From CAIKMD01 sp963740675 (GTDB taxonomy: Bacteria > Pseudomonadota > Alphaproteobacteria > ATCC43930 > CGMCC-115725), in NCBI GenBank assembly GCA_963740675.1, contig CAVUFS010000006.1:186001-250000 (forward strand): DNA of 64,000 bases, read 5' to 3'. The notes beneath the pieces were generated by a model, which worked only from the letters and a program-made list of their open reading frames with translations, did no database searches and was not told the origin of the DNA. The first letter of the stretch is position 1, and each line of letters starts with the position of its first letter. A program made the position numbers and the translations under genes. Shown here piece by piece: positions 24,658 to 33,819 of the stretch.

Positions 24658-25518
24658 TTAGGCTTTCAGATGTTGGGCGAAGAATGCCTTGGCTCTGTCC
24701 CAAGCCAGCTTCGCGGCATCGGCGTTGTAACGATCCGTCGTGTCGTCGAAGAAAGCGTGGTTCACATTGGGATACACGTAGGCTGTGTATTCGACATGCG
24801 CGGCTTTCAGCGCGTCTTCATAGCCAGGCTTCGTCGCATTCACACGCTCGTCGAGCCCGGCATAATTGAGCAGCATCGCCGCCTTGATCTTCGACACTTG
24901 ATCGAGCGGCGGCGCGGTGCCGTAGAAAGCAACACCAGCGTTGAGATCGGCACCAGCGGCTTCGGCAAGGCGATTGACCATGCCGCCGCCCCAACAGAAA
25001 CCAATCGTGCCGATCTTGCCGCTCACATCGGGACGCGATTTCAGATAGGCGACCGCTTGCACCAACTCGCCCGTCGCCGCGTCGGCTGTGAGCTTGGTGA
25101 AATCTTTCATCGCCTGGTCTTCGTCCTTCGGTGTGCCGCCCAACACCGACATGCAATCGACGCCAACCGCGACATAGCCTTCGAGCGCGACACGGCGCGT
25201 CACATCTTCGATATGCGGATTGAGACCGCGATTCTGATGAATGACAACGATGCCTGGCAATTTCGCATCGCCCTTCGGCCGCGCGAGATAACCTTTCACC
25301 GCGCCGTTGCCGCCCGGCATCGACACATTCTGCGTCGTGAGCCGCGCATCGTCGACGGGGACAGTCGCGGCCCGCGCGTAGTCGGAGCGCAGCGCGGCCA
25401 TCATCGTCATCGCCAGCGCACTCGATCCGACGAGCTTCGTCACCTGTTCGATGAACAGACGCCGATCGAGATGGCGATGGGTGAAATCGTCATAGAGCTC
25501 GATGATTTTTTGATCCAT
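24658..25518 (-). CDS. Dienelactone hydrolase family protein
   Basis: 286 residues. A roughly 50-residue N-terminal extension (HRHLDRRLFIEQVTKLVGSS) precedes the alpha/beta hydrolase core: PGIVVIHQNRGLNPHIEDVT, the nucleophile elbow GFCWGGG with Cys, NYAGLDERVNA for the acid and VNHAFFDDTTDRYN for the His. The family opens dienelactones or related lactones. The extension, with an alanine-rich segment ending ARAA, may be an export signal. It is followed on the same strand by nothing for about 110 bp. Confidence 0.85.
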   Translation of the reverse strand: MDQKIIELYDDFTHRHLDRRLFIEQVTKLVGSSALAMTMMAALRSDYARAATVPVDDARLTTQNVSMPGGNGAVKGYLARPKGDAKLPGIVVIHQNRGLNPHIEDVTRRVALEGYVAVGVDCMSVLGGTPKDEDQAMKDFTKLTADAATGELVQAVAYLKSRPDVSGKIGTIGFCWGGGMVNRLAEAAGADLNAGVAFYGTAPPLDQVSKIKAAMLLNYAGLDERVNATKPGYEDALKAAHVEYTAYVYPNVNHAFFDDTTDRYNADAAKLAWDRAKAFFAQHLKA

Positions 25519-25596
25519 GCAATCCTCCTCCCATTAAGTCTTCACAGCATGCCCCGAGCACGGGGCGACACGCCCGTCACAGCTTTGTGAGCGCGT

Positions 25597-25992
25597 TCAT
25601 GATGCGGGCGGCACCGCCCGCGGCTTGCGGTCTGGCCCGATCGCGACATAGGTGAAAGTGCCTTCGGTGACCTTGATGCATTTGCCTTCGACATTGCGGC
25701 GCACCCACGTCTCGATCTTCACGGTGATCGAGGTCCGGCCAATCTTGACGATTTCGGCGTAGCAACTGACCTCATCGCCGATGAAGACCGGCAGGTGGAA
25801 GGTCATGCCGGTGACGGCCACCGTGGCACAGCGGCCCTGGGCCCGGCGATGGGCGATGACGCCGCCGGCCAAATCCATCTGCGACAGGACCCAGCCGCCG
25901 AAGATGTCGCCGGCCGGATTGGCGTCGGCCGGCATGGCGATGGTGCGGAGCGCCGGCTCGCCTTCGGCGTGGATTTGGTGGTCGGTTGGCAT
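25597..25992 (-). CDS. Acyl-CoA thioesterase (YciA-type hotdog fold)
   Basis: 131 residues: LRTIAMPADANPAGDIFGGW then VLSQMDLAGGVIAHRRAQGR is the hotdog helix with the catalytic D-x-A-G-G region, followed by FIGDEVSCYAEIVKIGRTSI and FTYVAIGPDRKPR. The length and order fit short YciA/BACH acyl-CoA thioesterases. GGAG stands 8 bases before the ATG. It lies divergently 100 bp from parE. Confidence 0.85.
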   Translation of the reverse strand: MPTDHQIHAEGEPALRTIAMPADANPAGDIFGGWVLSQMDLAGGVIAHRRAQGRCATVAVTGMTFHLPVFIGDEVSCYAEIVKIGRTSITVKIETWVRRNVEGKCIKVTEGTFTYVAIGPDRKPRAVPPAS

Positions 25993-26092
25993 CGCGAACT
26001 CCTTGTGCTCACAAATGGTAGTGGTTATTTGTTTCCGTCACCCCTGCTGGTAGCTTGTCCGGCCGGTTTGTGCTTCCTATAGTTGGGGTGCA

Positions 26093-28069
26093 ATGTCTGA
26101 TTTGTTTGACGAACCCAGTTCCCGTAAATCGGGTTCGGGCTATTCGGCCAAGGATATCGAAGTCCTCGAAGGGCTGGAGCCTGTCCGCCGCCGTCCCGGT
26201 ATGTATATCGGCGGCACCGACGAGCGCGCGCTCCATCACCTGGTCGCCGAAGTGCTCGACAATGCGATGGACGAAGCCGTCGCCGGCCATGCCAGCCGCA
26301 TCGAGCTCGAGCTCCATGCCGATGGCAGCGTCGTCGTGTTCGACAATGGTCGCGGCATCCCGGTCGATCCTCATCCCAAATTCCCAAAGACGTCGGCGCT
26401 CGAAGTCATCCTGACGATGCTGCATTCCGGCGGCAAGTTCGGCGGCGATGCCTATAAGACCTCGGGCGGCCTGCACGGCGTCGGCATCTCGGTGGTAAAC
26501 GCGCTCTCCGACAAGCTCACCGTCGAAGTCGCGCGCGATAAGAAGCTCTATACGCAGGAATACAGCCGCGGCAAACCGAAGACGAAGCTCAAAGAGAGCG
26601 CCGGCGCCGCGAACAAGCGCGGAACCACGATCCGCTTCCATCCCGATCCCGAGATTTTCGCCGCGCTACATTTCAAGGCGGCGCTGATCTATCGCATGGC
26701 GCGCGGCAAGGCCTATCTCTTCCGCGGCGTCGAAATCCGCTGGTGGTGCGATCCGGCACTGCCGCGGCCCGACGATGTGCCGCAGGAAGACAAGCTGCAT
26801 TTCCCCGGCGGCCTCTCCGACTACCTGACGGCGCTCCTCGAAGAGCGCGAGACAGTGACGCCGAGAGCATTCGACGGCGAAGCCAGCTTCAACGGCAGCG
26901 GCCGTGTCGAATGGGCGATCCATTGGCCGGTCGATCACGAAGGCACCTCGGCCTCGTTCTGCAACACCGTGCCGACGCCCGAAGGCGGCACGCATGAAGC
27001 CGGCCTGCGCGCCGCGCTGACGCGCAGCCTCAAAGCCTATGGCGAGCTCACCAACAACAAGCGCGCGCAGCAGATCGCACCCGAAGATGTGATGGATGGC
27101 GCCGTCGTCATCCTCTCGCTCTTCATCCGCGAGCCGCAATTCGTGGGCCAGACCAAGGACCGCCTCTCCTCGCCCGAAGCGGCGCGGCTGATCGAAGGCG
27201 CGCTGAAAGACCGTTTCGATCATTGGCTCACCGACGATCCGCAAAGCGCGCGCGGCCTGCTCGACGCGATCATCGATCGCGCCGAGGATCGCCAGCGCAA
27301 GCGCCAGGAGCGCGAGCTCGAACGCAAGACAGCGACGCGCAAGCTACGTCTGCCCGGCAAGCTTACCGATTGCAGCCGCTCGACGCCCGGCGGCACCGAG
27401 CTGTTCCTCGTCGAAGGCGACAGCGCCGGCGGCTCGGCGAAACAGGCACGCGACCGCGACACGCAAGCAATCCTCCCCTTGCGCGGCAAGATCCTCAACG
27501 TCGCCTCGGCCTCGAGCGACCGGCTGCGCGCCAATCAGGAGCTCGCCGATCTGATCCTCGCGCTCGGCTGCGGCTCGGGTGATCGCTACGAGGAGGGCAA
27601 GCTCCGCTATGAGCGCGTCATCGTCATGACCGATGCCGATGTCGACGGTGCGCATATCGCTTCGTTGCTCATGACCTTCTTCTTCCGCGAGATGCCCAAG
27701 CTGGTCGATGACGGCCATCTCTATCTCGCCGTGCCGCCGCTTTATCGCCTCAGTCAGGGCGATAACACGCATTATGCGCGCGACGATACGCATAAGGATC
27801 AGTTGATGAAGAGCACCTTCCCTGCAAATAAGGGCAAGGTCGAGATCAGCCGCTTCAAAGGCCTGGGCGAGATGCCGGCGCGCTATCTCAAAGACACGAC
27901 CATGGACCCGAAGAAGCGCAGCCTGCTGCGCGTGAAGCTGCCGCCCAAGACCGAGCGCGATTACAAATCGACGGTCGAGCTGGTCGAGAGCCTGATGGGG
28001 CGCAAGCCCGAGCTGCGCTTCGAGTTCATCCAGAAAAACGCGAAATTCGCCCGCGACCTCGACGTGTGA
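26093..28069 (+). CDS. parE: DNA topoisomerase IV subunit B
   Basis: 658 residues, the normal length. The GHKL ATPase motifs are present (EVLDNAMDEAV, DNGRGIPVDPH, GLHGVGISVVNALSDK), followed by the TOPRIM domain (LFLVEGDSAGGSAKQARDRD, ILPLRGKILNV, MTDADVDGAHIASL) and C-terminal GLGEMPARYLKDTTMDP. With ParC, the enzyme decatenates daughter chromosomes. The ILPLRGKILNV form and the overall sequence look alphaproteobacterial. parC is not in the window. Confidence 0.95.
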   Translation: MSDLFDEPSSRKSGSGYSAKDIEVLEGLEPVRRRPGMYIGGTDERALHHLVAEVLDNAMDEAVAGHASRIELELHADGSVVVFDNGRGIPVDPHPKFPKTSALEVILTMLHSGGKFGGDAYKTSGGLHGVGISVVNALSDKLTVEVARDKKLYTQEYSRGKPKTKLKESAGAANKRGTTIRFHPDPEIFAALHFKAALIYRMARGKAYLFRGVEIRWWCDPALPRPDDVPQEDKLHFPGGLSDYLTALLEERETVTPRAFDGEASFNGSGRVEWAIHWPVDHEGTSASFCNTVPTPEGGTHEAGLRAALTRSLKAYGELTNNKRAQQIAPEDVMDGAVVILSLFIREPQFVGQTKDRLSSPEAARLIEGALKDRFDHWLTDDPQSARGLLDAIIDRAEDRQRKRQERELERKTATRKLRLPGKLTDCSRSTPGGTELFLVEGDSAGGSAKQARDRDTQAILPLRGKILNVASASSDRLRANQELADLILALGCGSGDRYEEGKLRYERVIVMTDADVDGAHIASLLMTFFFREMPKLVDDGHLYLAVPPLYRLSQGDNTHYARDDTHKDQLMKSTFPANKGKVEISRFKGLGEMPARYLKDTTMDPKKRSLLRVKLPPKTERDYKSTVELVESLMGRKPELRFEFIQKNAKFARDLDV

Positions 28070-28163
28070 GGCCGCGCGTCGCGCTTGCCTTGAAGGCATA
28101 AGCGCGAGACACTCTCCCGGCAGATCGGTGTGTATCAATAACACCGACTTAGGGAGGATCGGG

Positions 28164-29135
28164 ATGCGCGTTTCGCTTCGGAAAATTATCGCCGCGACGA
28201 TCGCGGTACTGGGCATGGTCGCGATCGCGGCGCCGGCATCGGCGCTCGAGAAGCTGCGCACCGGCAAGGCGATTGCCCTGCCCTTCGATTTCACGCCGCT
28301 CGATATCGGCATGGCCAAGGGGTTTTTCCAAAAGCACGGGCTGGAACTCGAGATTGCGGCTTTCGCCGGTAGCGCGAAGCTGCAACAAGCGCTCGCCGCC
28401 GACGCGATCGATATCGGGCTCGGCTCTGGTCCCGAGCTCGCCTTCGTCGCCAAGGGCGCGCCGGTCCTCGGCATTTGCGCCTATGCTGGGCCGGTCAATC
28501 TCATGATGGTGGTGCGGCCGGATGCCGGCATCAATTCCATCGCCGATCTCAAAGGTAAGCGCATCAGCGCCTCAACCGTCGGCAGCCTGACCGATTGGGT
28601 GACACGCGAGCTTTCACGCCAGCAAGGCTGGGGCAATGACGGCATCGTCGTGACGCCGCTCGGCACCAACGAAGCGCAAGTCGCGGCGATGCGATCGAAG
28701 GAGACCGAAGGTCTCGCCGTCGATCCCGCCGGTGCCTTCGAGCTCGAAGAGAAGGGCATCGGAAAGATCATGGTGCGCTATGAAACCGTCGCACCGGTCT
28801 TCATCAACCACGTCAGCTACGCGACGAACAAGATCGTCGCCGAGCATCCCGAGCAGCTCAAAGCCTTCCTCGCGGCCTGGTTCGACACGGTCGCTTGGAT
28901 GAAGGCGAACAAGGACGAGACCGTGAAACTCGCCTCGCCGATCATGCACACCTCGCTCGAAATCGGTGCGCGCGATTACGACGAGACGATGCCGACCTTC
29001 TCCGACACCGGCAAATTCGAGCCGGCGGCGCTGAAAGTGCTCTCGCGCTCTTTCGTGCAAATGGGCGCGCTGCCGTCCGAGCCCGACATGAGCAAGCTCT
29101 ATACCGAGAAGTTCCTGCCCTCGATGCAGAAATAG
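28164..29135 (+). CDS. ABC transporter substrate-binding protein (NitT/TauT, NMT1-like)
   Basis: 323 residues with a signal peptide (TIAVLGMVAIAAPASA-L). Typical features are FDFTPLDIGMAKGFFQKHGL, IGLGSGPELAFVAKGAP, LKGKRISASTVGSLTDWVTR and VVTPLGTNEAQVAAMRSKET. Such proteins deliver sulfonates, nitriles, pyrimidine precursors or aromatic acids. AGGGAGG precedes ATG 28164. No permease or ATPase is next to it. Two palindromic repeats follow the stop. Confidence 0.85.
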   Translation: MRVSLRKIIAATIAVLGMVAIAAPASALEKLRTGKAIALPFDFTPLDIGMAKGFFQKHGLELEIAAFAGSAKLQQALAADAIDIGLGSGPELAFVAKGAPVLGICAYAGPVNLMMVVRPDAGINSIADLKGKRISASTVGSLTDWVTRELSRQQGWGNDGIVVTPLGTNEAQVAAMRSKETEGLAVDPAGAFELEEKGIGKIMVRYETVAPVFINHVSYATNKIVAEHPEQLKAFLAAWFDTVAWMKANKDETVKLASPIMHTSLEIGARDYDETMPTFSDTGKFEPAALKVLSRSFVQMGALPSEPDMSKLYTEKFLPSMQK

Positions 29136-29153
29136 CTACCGCCGTTTTCCAGC

Positions 29154-29240
29154 CGTCATTGCGAGGACGCCGTTAGGCGGACGAAGCAATCCAGAGCCGC
29201 GCGTGTCGCTCTGGATTGCTTCGCTTCGCTCGCAATGACG
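29154..29240. repeat. Dispersed palindromic repeat, CGTCATTGCGAG type, copy 1
   Basis: CGTCATTGCGAGG at the left and CTCGCAATGACG at the right, with inner arms GAAGCAATCCAGAG and CTCTGGATTGCTTC. The same family recurs at 43025. Such REP-like hairpins between genes are typical of many proteobacterial genomes; it may also end transcription of the preceding gene. Confidence 0.75.
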
Positions 29241-29274
29241 TAGGTGGGAAGGCTACGGCCGATGTTTCTTAATC

Positions 29275-29350
29275 CGTCACGCCCGCGAAAGCGGGAGTCC
29301 ATAGCAACACGCGCGTGGTTAAGTGGATTCCCGCTTTCGCGGGAATGACG
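29275..29350. repeat. Dispersed palindromic repeat, GTCATTCCCGCGAAAGCGGG type
   Basis: Arms CGTCACGCCCGCGAAAGCGG (left) and CCGCTTTCGCGGGAATGACG (right), with inner GGAGTCCA and TGGATTCC. A second, unrelated REP-like family, placed directly behind the first repeat between the binding-protein gene and the convergent GntR gene. Confidence 0.75.
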
Positions 29351-29377
29351 ACTAAAAGAATATAATGGAGCTGGCGA

Positions 29378-30058
29378 CTACGGCCGGAACAGCAGCGCCA
29401 CCGTCATCAACTGGCGTTCCACCGTCTCCAGGTGAAAGCGCATCAGATTCTCGGCCTGCGCTCCGTCGCGCCGCGCGATCGCCTGGACGATGCCGCGATG
29501 CTGGCCGTCATATTGCTTGCGCAGGTCGGGGGTGAGGAAATCGCCGTCGAGCCGGCCCCAGAGCACGCGATGGCGCACCGCGTTCATCGAGCGAAAGAGA
29601 TCGATCAGCAACGTATTGTGCGATCCCTCGGCAACGGCGAGATGCAGATCGGCATCGAAGGTCATGAACAGCTTTGCATCAGGCGCGGCGATCGCGCGCT
29701 CGAGGCAGCGATCGATCCGGATCAAATCGTCGGCCGTCGCATGGGTTGAGGCCAGCCGCGCGAGCTGCGGCTCGAGCGCGATGCGTGCTTCCATCAATTC
29801 GCGTGGATTGGCGCTGTTCTCCGCCGGCACCGGCTGGGCTGGGGCCTTCGTCGGTTGCGAGCCGAAAAAGGTGCCGCGCCCGACATGACGCCAGATCAGC
29901 CCCTCGGCTTCGAGCTGCTTCATCCCTGAACGGAGTTGTGTCCGCGTCAGCCCAAGCGTTTCCGCCAGCTCGCGCTCCGGCGGCAGCCGGTCCTGCGCGC
30001 GAAAGCGCTTTTCTTCGAGAAAGTGCCTGATGACGGCCAACGCATTGCGGCGTGGCAT
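29378..30058 (-). CDS. GntR-family regulator (FadR/FCD subfamily)
   Basis: 226 residues. The winged HTH reads RLPPERELAETLGLTRTQLR and LEAEGLIWRHVGRGTFFGS. The helical FCD domain follows (ELMEARIALEPQLARLASTH, MTFDADLHLAVAEGSHNTLL, QHRGIVQAIARRDGAQAENL), with Asp/His residues that often bind a metal and a carboxylate effector. It is divergent from the DapA-like operon at 30308 across a 250-bp gap, so it probably represses that operon. Confidence 0.85.
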   Translation of the reverse strand: MPRRNALAVIRHFLEEKRFRAQDRLPPERELAETLGLTRTQLRSGMKQLEAEGLIWRHVGRGTFFGSQPTKAPAQPVPAENSANPRELMEARIALEPQLARLASTHATADDLIRIDRCLERAIAAPDAKLFMTFDADLHLAVAEGSHNTLLIDLFRSMNAVRHRVLWGRLDGDFLTPDLRKQYDGQHRGIVQAIARRDGAQAENLMRFHLETVERQLMTVALLFRP

Positions 30059-30307
30059 GCTGCGCCTATCGATGCGAATTGCCCGCGGCAATTATGACAG
30101 TTCCCTTGACGCTGTCTATGCCAGCCCAGCCGGCACGCTTTCGGTGCTTCTTTTTGCAACGATCTGCCGCAGGCGGTTCGCCTGGCCGCCCAATCGCAAA
30201 CCAATACCGCAAAAAGATTTGACTTGGATTGCGCTGCATCCTGATCCTCCGCTGCAAAGGCGCCGGCTCCACGACGGAACGGCGCGAGCAGGAAAGCGAG
30301 GAAAAAA

Positions 30308-31360
30308 ATGCCGAGCTATCGCAAGAACGAAGCGCGTGATTGGGCGTGGCAGCATTTGAAGGGCTGCGCCAATGTCATCATCCCCTCCTACACCGCCGAT
30401 CTGAAGGGCCTCAACGAGAGCGGCATCCGCCACGACGTGCGCAAATGCCTGGAGCACGGTTTCACCGGCACGCTGCTCGTCTCCGAAACCGCGGTCACGC
30501 TGCCCGAATATGCGCAGTTCTTCGAATGGTCGAACGATGAATTGAAAGGCCGGCTGAAACTCATCCTGCACGCCGCATTCAACACGCTCGAAGAGAACAT
30601 CGAGGCGGCGAAGATCGCCGAGGCGAATGGCTGCGAGCTCGTCCTGTTGTCCTATCCGGCGAATTTCTATCCCGAGAGCCTGGACGAGATTTACGAATAC
30701 ACGAAGGCGTTCTGCGACGCGACGAAGCTCGCGATCCTGCTTTTCCCGGTGCCGCTCTGGGGCTTCTCGCGACTCCACGCCTCGGACATTCCCGCCTCGG
30801 TCATCCGCAAGCTGCTCGACAATTGCCCCAACGTCGTCGCGATCAAGGCCGAAGGCGGCATGCCGTCGATCATGGGCTTCGTCGAATGCCATCGCCTCTT
30901 CGGCAAGGAGGTCATCGTCGAGACGCCGCTCTTCGGCGATCTCGTGCCGCTGGCGCAACTCGTGCCGATCCAATTCACCGGTACCTCGAACACGCATTTC
31001 TTCGGCTCGACCGTGCCGCATGTGATGGAGCTGCTGCAGCAGAAGAAATTCGACGAGGCGACGGAAATCTATTGGCGCACCGCGCCGGGACGGCAGGCGA
31101 ATGGCGCGGTGAACGCCTCTTCCGCCGGCGGCCATTTCCTCAATCGCATGGTCTGGGGCTATGAGGGCTGGCTGCAAGGCTATAACGGCGGGCCGCTGCG
31201 CCAGCCGACGATGAAAATCCACGGCCAGCAAATGACGATGCTGCGCACCGGGCTGACGCGCTCCGGTCTCAAGCCGACGGACTCGCCCGACAAAGATTTC
31301 TTTATCGGACGCAATCCGGTCGAGACGGTGACATCGCGCAGCCGCGCCGCGGCGGAATAA
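30308..31360 (+). CDS. Dihydrodipicolinate synthase (DapA)-family aldolase
   Basis: 350 residues, longer than DapA (about 292). The barrel Schiff-base lysine is in NVVAIKAEGGMP. The usual YY tyrosine motif after strand 5 is replaced by LLFPVPLWGF, and the GTTGE-like loop by LLVSETAVTLPEY, so it is not a lysine-pathway enzyme. About 60 extra C-terminal residues carry AGGHFLNRMVWGYEGWLQGY. The class cleaves or forms keto-acid C-C bonds. First gene of an operon with a TRAP binding protein, VOC protein and DoxX, probably for uptake and breakdown of an organic acid. Confidence 0.8.
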   Translation: MPSYRKNEARDWAWQHLKGCANVIIPSYTADLKGLNESGIRHDVRKCLEHGFTGTLLVSETAVTLPEYAQFFEWSNDELKGRLKLILHAAFNTLEENIEAAKIAEANGCELVLLSYPANFYPESLDEIYEYTKAFCDATKLAILLFPVPLWGFSRLHASDIPASVIRKLLDNCPNVVAIKAEGGMPSIMGFVECHRLFGKEVIVETPLFGDLVPLAQLVPIQFTGTSNTHFFGSTVPHVMELLQQKKFDEATEIYWRTAPGRQANGAVNASSAGGHFLNRMVWGYEGWLQGYNGGPLRQPTMKIHGQQMTMLRTGLTRSGLKPTDSPDKDFFIGRNPVETVTSRSRAAAE

Positions 31361-31370
31361 GAGATCGACA

Positions 31371-33362
31371 ATGACTTTCGGGGGGAAGATCGCGGTCGCG
31401 CTCGGCGCTTTAGCGCTGGCGTGCACCGCGGTCGACAACGCGCGCGCCGATGAAGTGCCGACGCTGATTCTCGCGACGGCTTTGCCGCCGGGCAATCCGC
31501 TGGCCGATCAGGTGCTGCATCCCTGGGCCGATCGCGTCAACGCGGCGGCCGAGGGTAAGCTCAAGATCGACATCCGCGACGGCATGGCGATCGCCAATCT
31601 CAACAATTCCTACGATCGCGTCGTCGCCGATGTCGCGCAGATCTCGTGGCTGACGCATGGCAATTTCGCCGGCAAATTCCAGCGCTCGAATGTCGGCGGC
31701 TTGCCTTTCGTCGCGGGCGACAGCTCGGAGAAAGCCTCGGTCGCGCTGTGGCGGCTCTATCGCGACGGGATGCTCGCGCCCGAATACGACGAAGTTCAGC
31801 CGATCATGCTCGCGGTGCTGTCGCAGGCCGGCTTTCATTTCCGTACCGCGCCGGCCTCGCTCGCCAATCTGAAGGGGCTGAAGGTCATCCCGCCTTCGAA
31901 AGAGACCGGCGATCTGGCGCAGCGCCTCGGCATGGCGCCGATCGTGCTCGCGGTGACGCAAAGTTATGAGGCGCTGCAACGCAATACCGTCGACGGCGTG
32001 ATGCTGGGTTGGACGGCGATCCTCTCCTTCAAGCTGCAAGAGGTCACGACCTATCACGTCGAGGCGGCGCTCGGCACCTCGACCGGCATGCTGTTCATTG
32101 GCAAGAAGCATTACGCGTCACTGCCGGCCTCGGCCAAGACGGTGCTTGATAAATTCTCGGGCGAAGGCGAGAGCCGTGAGCTCGGCAAATTCTGGGACCG
32201 GTTGCAGGTGTTCGGCGACAAGCTCGTCAAAGGCTTGCCGAACCAGACCGTGATCGACGCGCCACCCGATCTTGCCGCCAAATGGCGCGCCGAGGCCGAG
32301 CCGGTCGCCGCGGATTGGGCACGCCGCACACCGGATGGCGAGAAAGTCTTGCAAGCGTTTCGAACCGAACTGGCGAAGGTCAACGCCGATCAAATCAATA
32401 GATCAATAGGGAGAAGCATCATGCCGATCATGGGTCTCGAAGCGGTGGTCTACGGCGTCGATGACGTCGACACGGCGACACGCTTCCTCAGCGATTTCGG
32501 TCTCGAGACGCGCGACAGCGGCGCGTCCGGCGCGACGCTAGCCGTCGCCGGCGAGGGCACGCGCGTGGAGTTGCGCAAGATGGGTGACGTGTGCCTGCCC
32601 GAAGCGGTTGAGGCCGACCCGACCTTGCGCGAGATCGTCTGGGCCGTCTCGGACAGGGCCGCACTGCAGGAAGTCGCGGCCGAGTTGGTGCGCGATCGCC
32701 AGATTGTTGAGGACACCGAAGGACGCCTTCACGTCAAAGGCCCGGGCGGCTTCGGCCTCGCTTTCGAAGTGACCAAGGCCAAGCGCGAGACCGCGCCGCC
32801 GCAACGCGCCGCGCATCCAGCCAATGAGCGGCTACGCGGCTATCAGAAGGCGACGCCGGATCATCTCGGCCATATGGGCGTCTATACGCCGAATATCGAA
32901 GAGATGGCCGAATTCTATAAGCGCCTCGGCTTCACCGTCTCCGACGTGATCAAAGGCGCCGGCATCTTCGTGCGCGCGCCCGGCTCGATCAATCATCACA
33001 ACCTCCTCATCGCACGGAGGCCCAATCCCGGCATGCAGCATCTCTCGCTGCGCGTCGCCGATATCGACGAGCTCGGCGTCGGCATGACGCAGCTCGTGAT
33101 GAAAGGCTGGAAGCGGCTCTGGGGTCCCGGACGTCACGGCCCGGGCTCGGACATGTTCGTGTTCTTCCAGAACCCGGCCGGCTCGACGATCGAATATCAC
33201 TGCGACGAAGATTTCATCGTCGACGTGAACAAGTGGCAGGCTCGCGAGTGGGAACCGCGCACGATCTCGCATTGGGGCGGCCCGCCGCCAGCGGAAATGA
33301 TCAGCGGCTCGGGGCTTGGCGGCGGCGCCGGAGGACCGCCCCCAGGCCAAGCGCTACGGTAA
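31371..33362 (+). CDS. TRAP substrate-binding protein fused in frame to a two-domain VOC (extradiol-dioxygenase-like) protein
   Basis: 663 residues. Residues 1-345 are a DctP protein with signal peptide (ALALACTAVDNARA-D), TALPPGNPLADQVLHPWADR, QISWLTHGNFAGKFQ and YEALQRNTVDGVMLGWTAIL. Residues 351-663 are a VOC protein with two beta-alpha-beta modules (VYGVDDVDTATRFLSDFGLE; HMGVYTPNIEEMAEFYKRLG; MQHLSLRVADIDELG; TIEYHCDEDF). The junction has the direct repeat ATCAATAG x2 (32394-32409) and then AGGGAGAAGCATC before an ATG at 32421 that would start the VOC part. This suggests two genes joined by an indel. A periplasmic signal on a dioxygenase would be odd. Confidence 0.8.
   Translation: MTFGGKIAVALGALALACTAVDNARADEVPTLILATALPPGNPLADQVLHPWADRVNAAAEGKLKIDIRDGMAIANLNNSYDRVVADVAQISWLTHGNFAGKFQRSNVGGLPFVAGDSSEKASVALWRLYRDGMLAPEYDEVQPIMLAVLSQAGFHFRTAPASLANLKGLKVIPPSKETGDLAQRLGMAPIVLAVTQSYEALQRNTVDGVMLGWTAILSFKLQEVTTYHVEAALGTSTGMLFIGKKHYASLPASAKTVLDKFSGEGESRELGKFWDRLQVFGDKLVKGLPNQTVIDAPPDLAAKWRAEAEPVAADWARRTPDGEKVLQAFRTELAKVNADQINRSIGRSIMPIMGLEAVVYGVDDVDTATRFLSDFGLETRDSGASGATLAVAGEGTRVELRKMGDVCLPEAVEADPTLREIVWAVSDRAALQEVAAELVRDRQIVEDTEGRLHVKGPGGFGLAFEVTKAKRETAPPQRAAHPANERLRGYQKATPDHLGHMGVYTPNIEEMAEFYKRLGFTVSDVIKGAGIFVRAPGSINHHNLLIARRPNPGMQHLSLRVADIDELGVGMTQLVMKGWKRLWGPGRHGPGSDMFVFFQNPAGSTIEYHCDEDFIVDVNKWQAREWEPRTISHWGGPPPAEMISGSGLGGGAGGPPPGQALR
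32408..33362 (+). other. Possible independent VOC coding region inside the fusion, with internal ribosome-binding site
   Basis: AGGGAGA at 32408-32414 and ATG at 32421, in frame with the VOC domains, would give a 313-residue extradiol-dioxygenase-like protein of the usual two-domain size. It could be translated separately even if the frame is continuous with the binding protein. Alternative reading of the same DNA, not an additional gene. Confidence 0.5.
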
Positions 33363-33404
33363 CGGCGCGTCAACGCGTCAAATAAGGGGGAACAGGGAGG
33401 AACC

Positions 33405-33815
33405 ATGGCAATCGCAGCTTCGGCCGCGCCGGCGGATCGCGCGCAAACCACCATCGGCGTCGCGCGCATCGTGATGGGGTTGTGCTTCATCTATTACGGC
33501 GTCAGCAAATTCTTCTTCATTCCGGGCACGATCGCGTTCATCGGCACGAAGCTGCCGATGCCCGCCGCGATCTTCTGGCTCTCGATCCTGATCGAGGCCG
33601 GCGGCGGGCTATTGCTGGTGCTCGGCATCAAGACGCGCTGGATTGCCGCATGGTACGCGTTCTACTGCTGCTTCACGGCGGCAGTCTTCCACTTCGTCCC
33701 GGAGAATCGCGGCGTGCTCGACCATTTCTTCGAGAATATCGCGCTCGCCGGCGGCTTCCTCTTGCTGATGGCCGTCGGACCCGGCGCCTTTGCGATCGAG
33801 AAGGAACGCGTCTAG
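33405..33815 (+). CDS. DoxX-family membrane protein
   Basis: 136 residues with four hydrophobic segments: TIGVARIVMGLCFIYYGVSK, AIFWLSILIEAGGGLLLVLG, AWYAFYCCFTAAVFHFV and ENIALAGGFLLLMAVGPGAF. The GVSKF, EAGGG and DHFFENIALAGG motifs are DoxX-like. DoxX proteins are inner-membrane proteins linked to quinone redox processes. GGGAGG stands before the ATG. Last gene of the 30308 operon. A relic of a paralogue is found at about 35010-35145. Confidence 0.85.
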   Translation: MAIAASAAPADRAQTTIGVARIVMGLCFIYYGVSKFFFIPGTIAFIGTKLPMPAAIFWLSILIEAGGGLLLVLGIKTRWIAAWYAFYCCFTAAVFHFVPENRGVLDHFFENIALAGGFLLLMAVGPGAFAIEKERV

Positions 33816-33819
33816 GGGG

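Noticed and set aside
27344..28474. 376-codon minus-strand open frame opposite the end of parE
   Set aside because: Spans parE and the following binding-protein gene in antisense and has no conserved motif.
30116..31495. 459-codon minus-strand open frame opposite the DapA-like gene
   Set aside because: Shadow of a clearly recognised plus-strand gene; composition is typical antisense.
33352..33367. CTACGGTAACGG resembling the regulon motif
   Set aside because: Only half the motif is present and it overlaps the end of a coding region, so it is probably chance.
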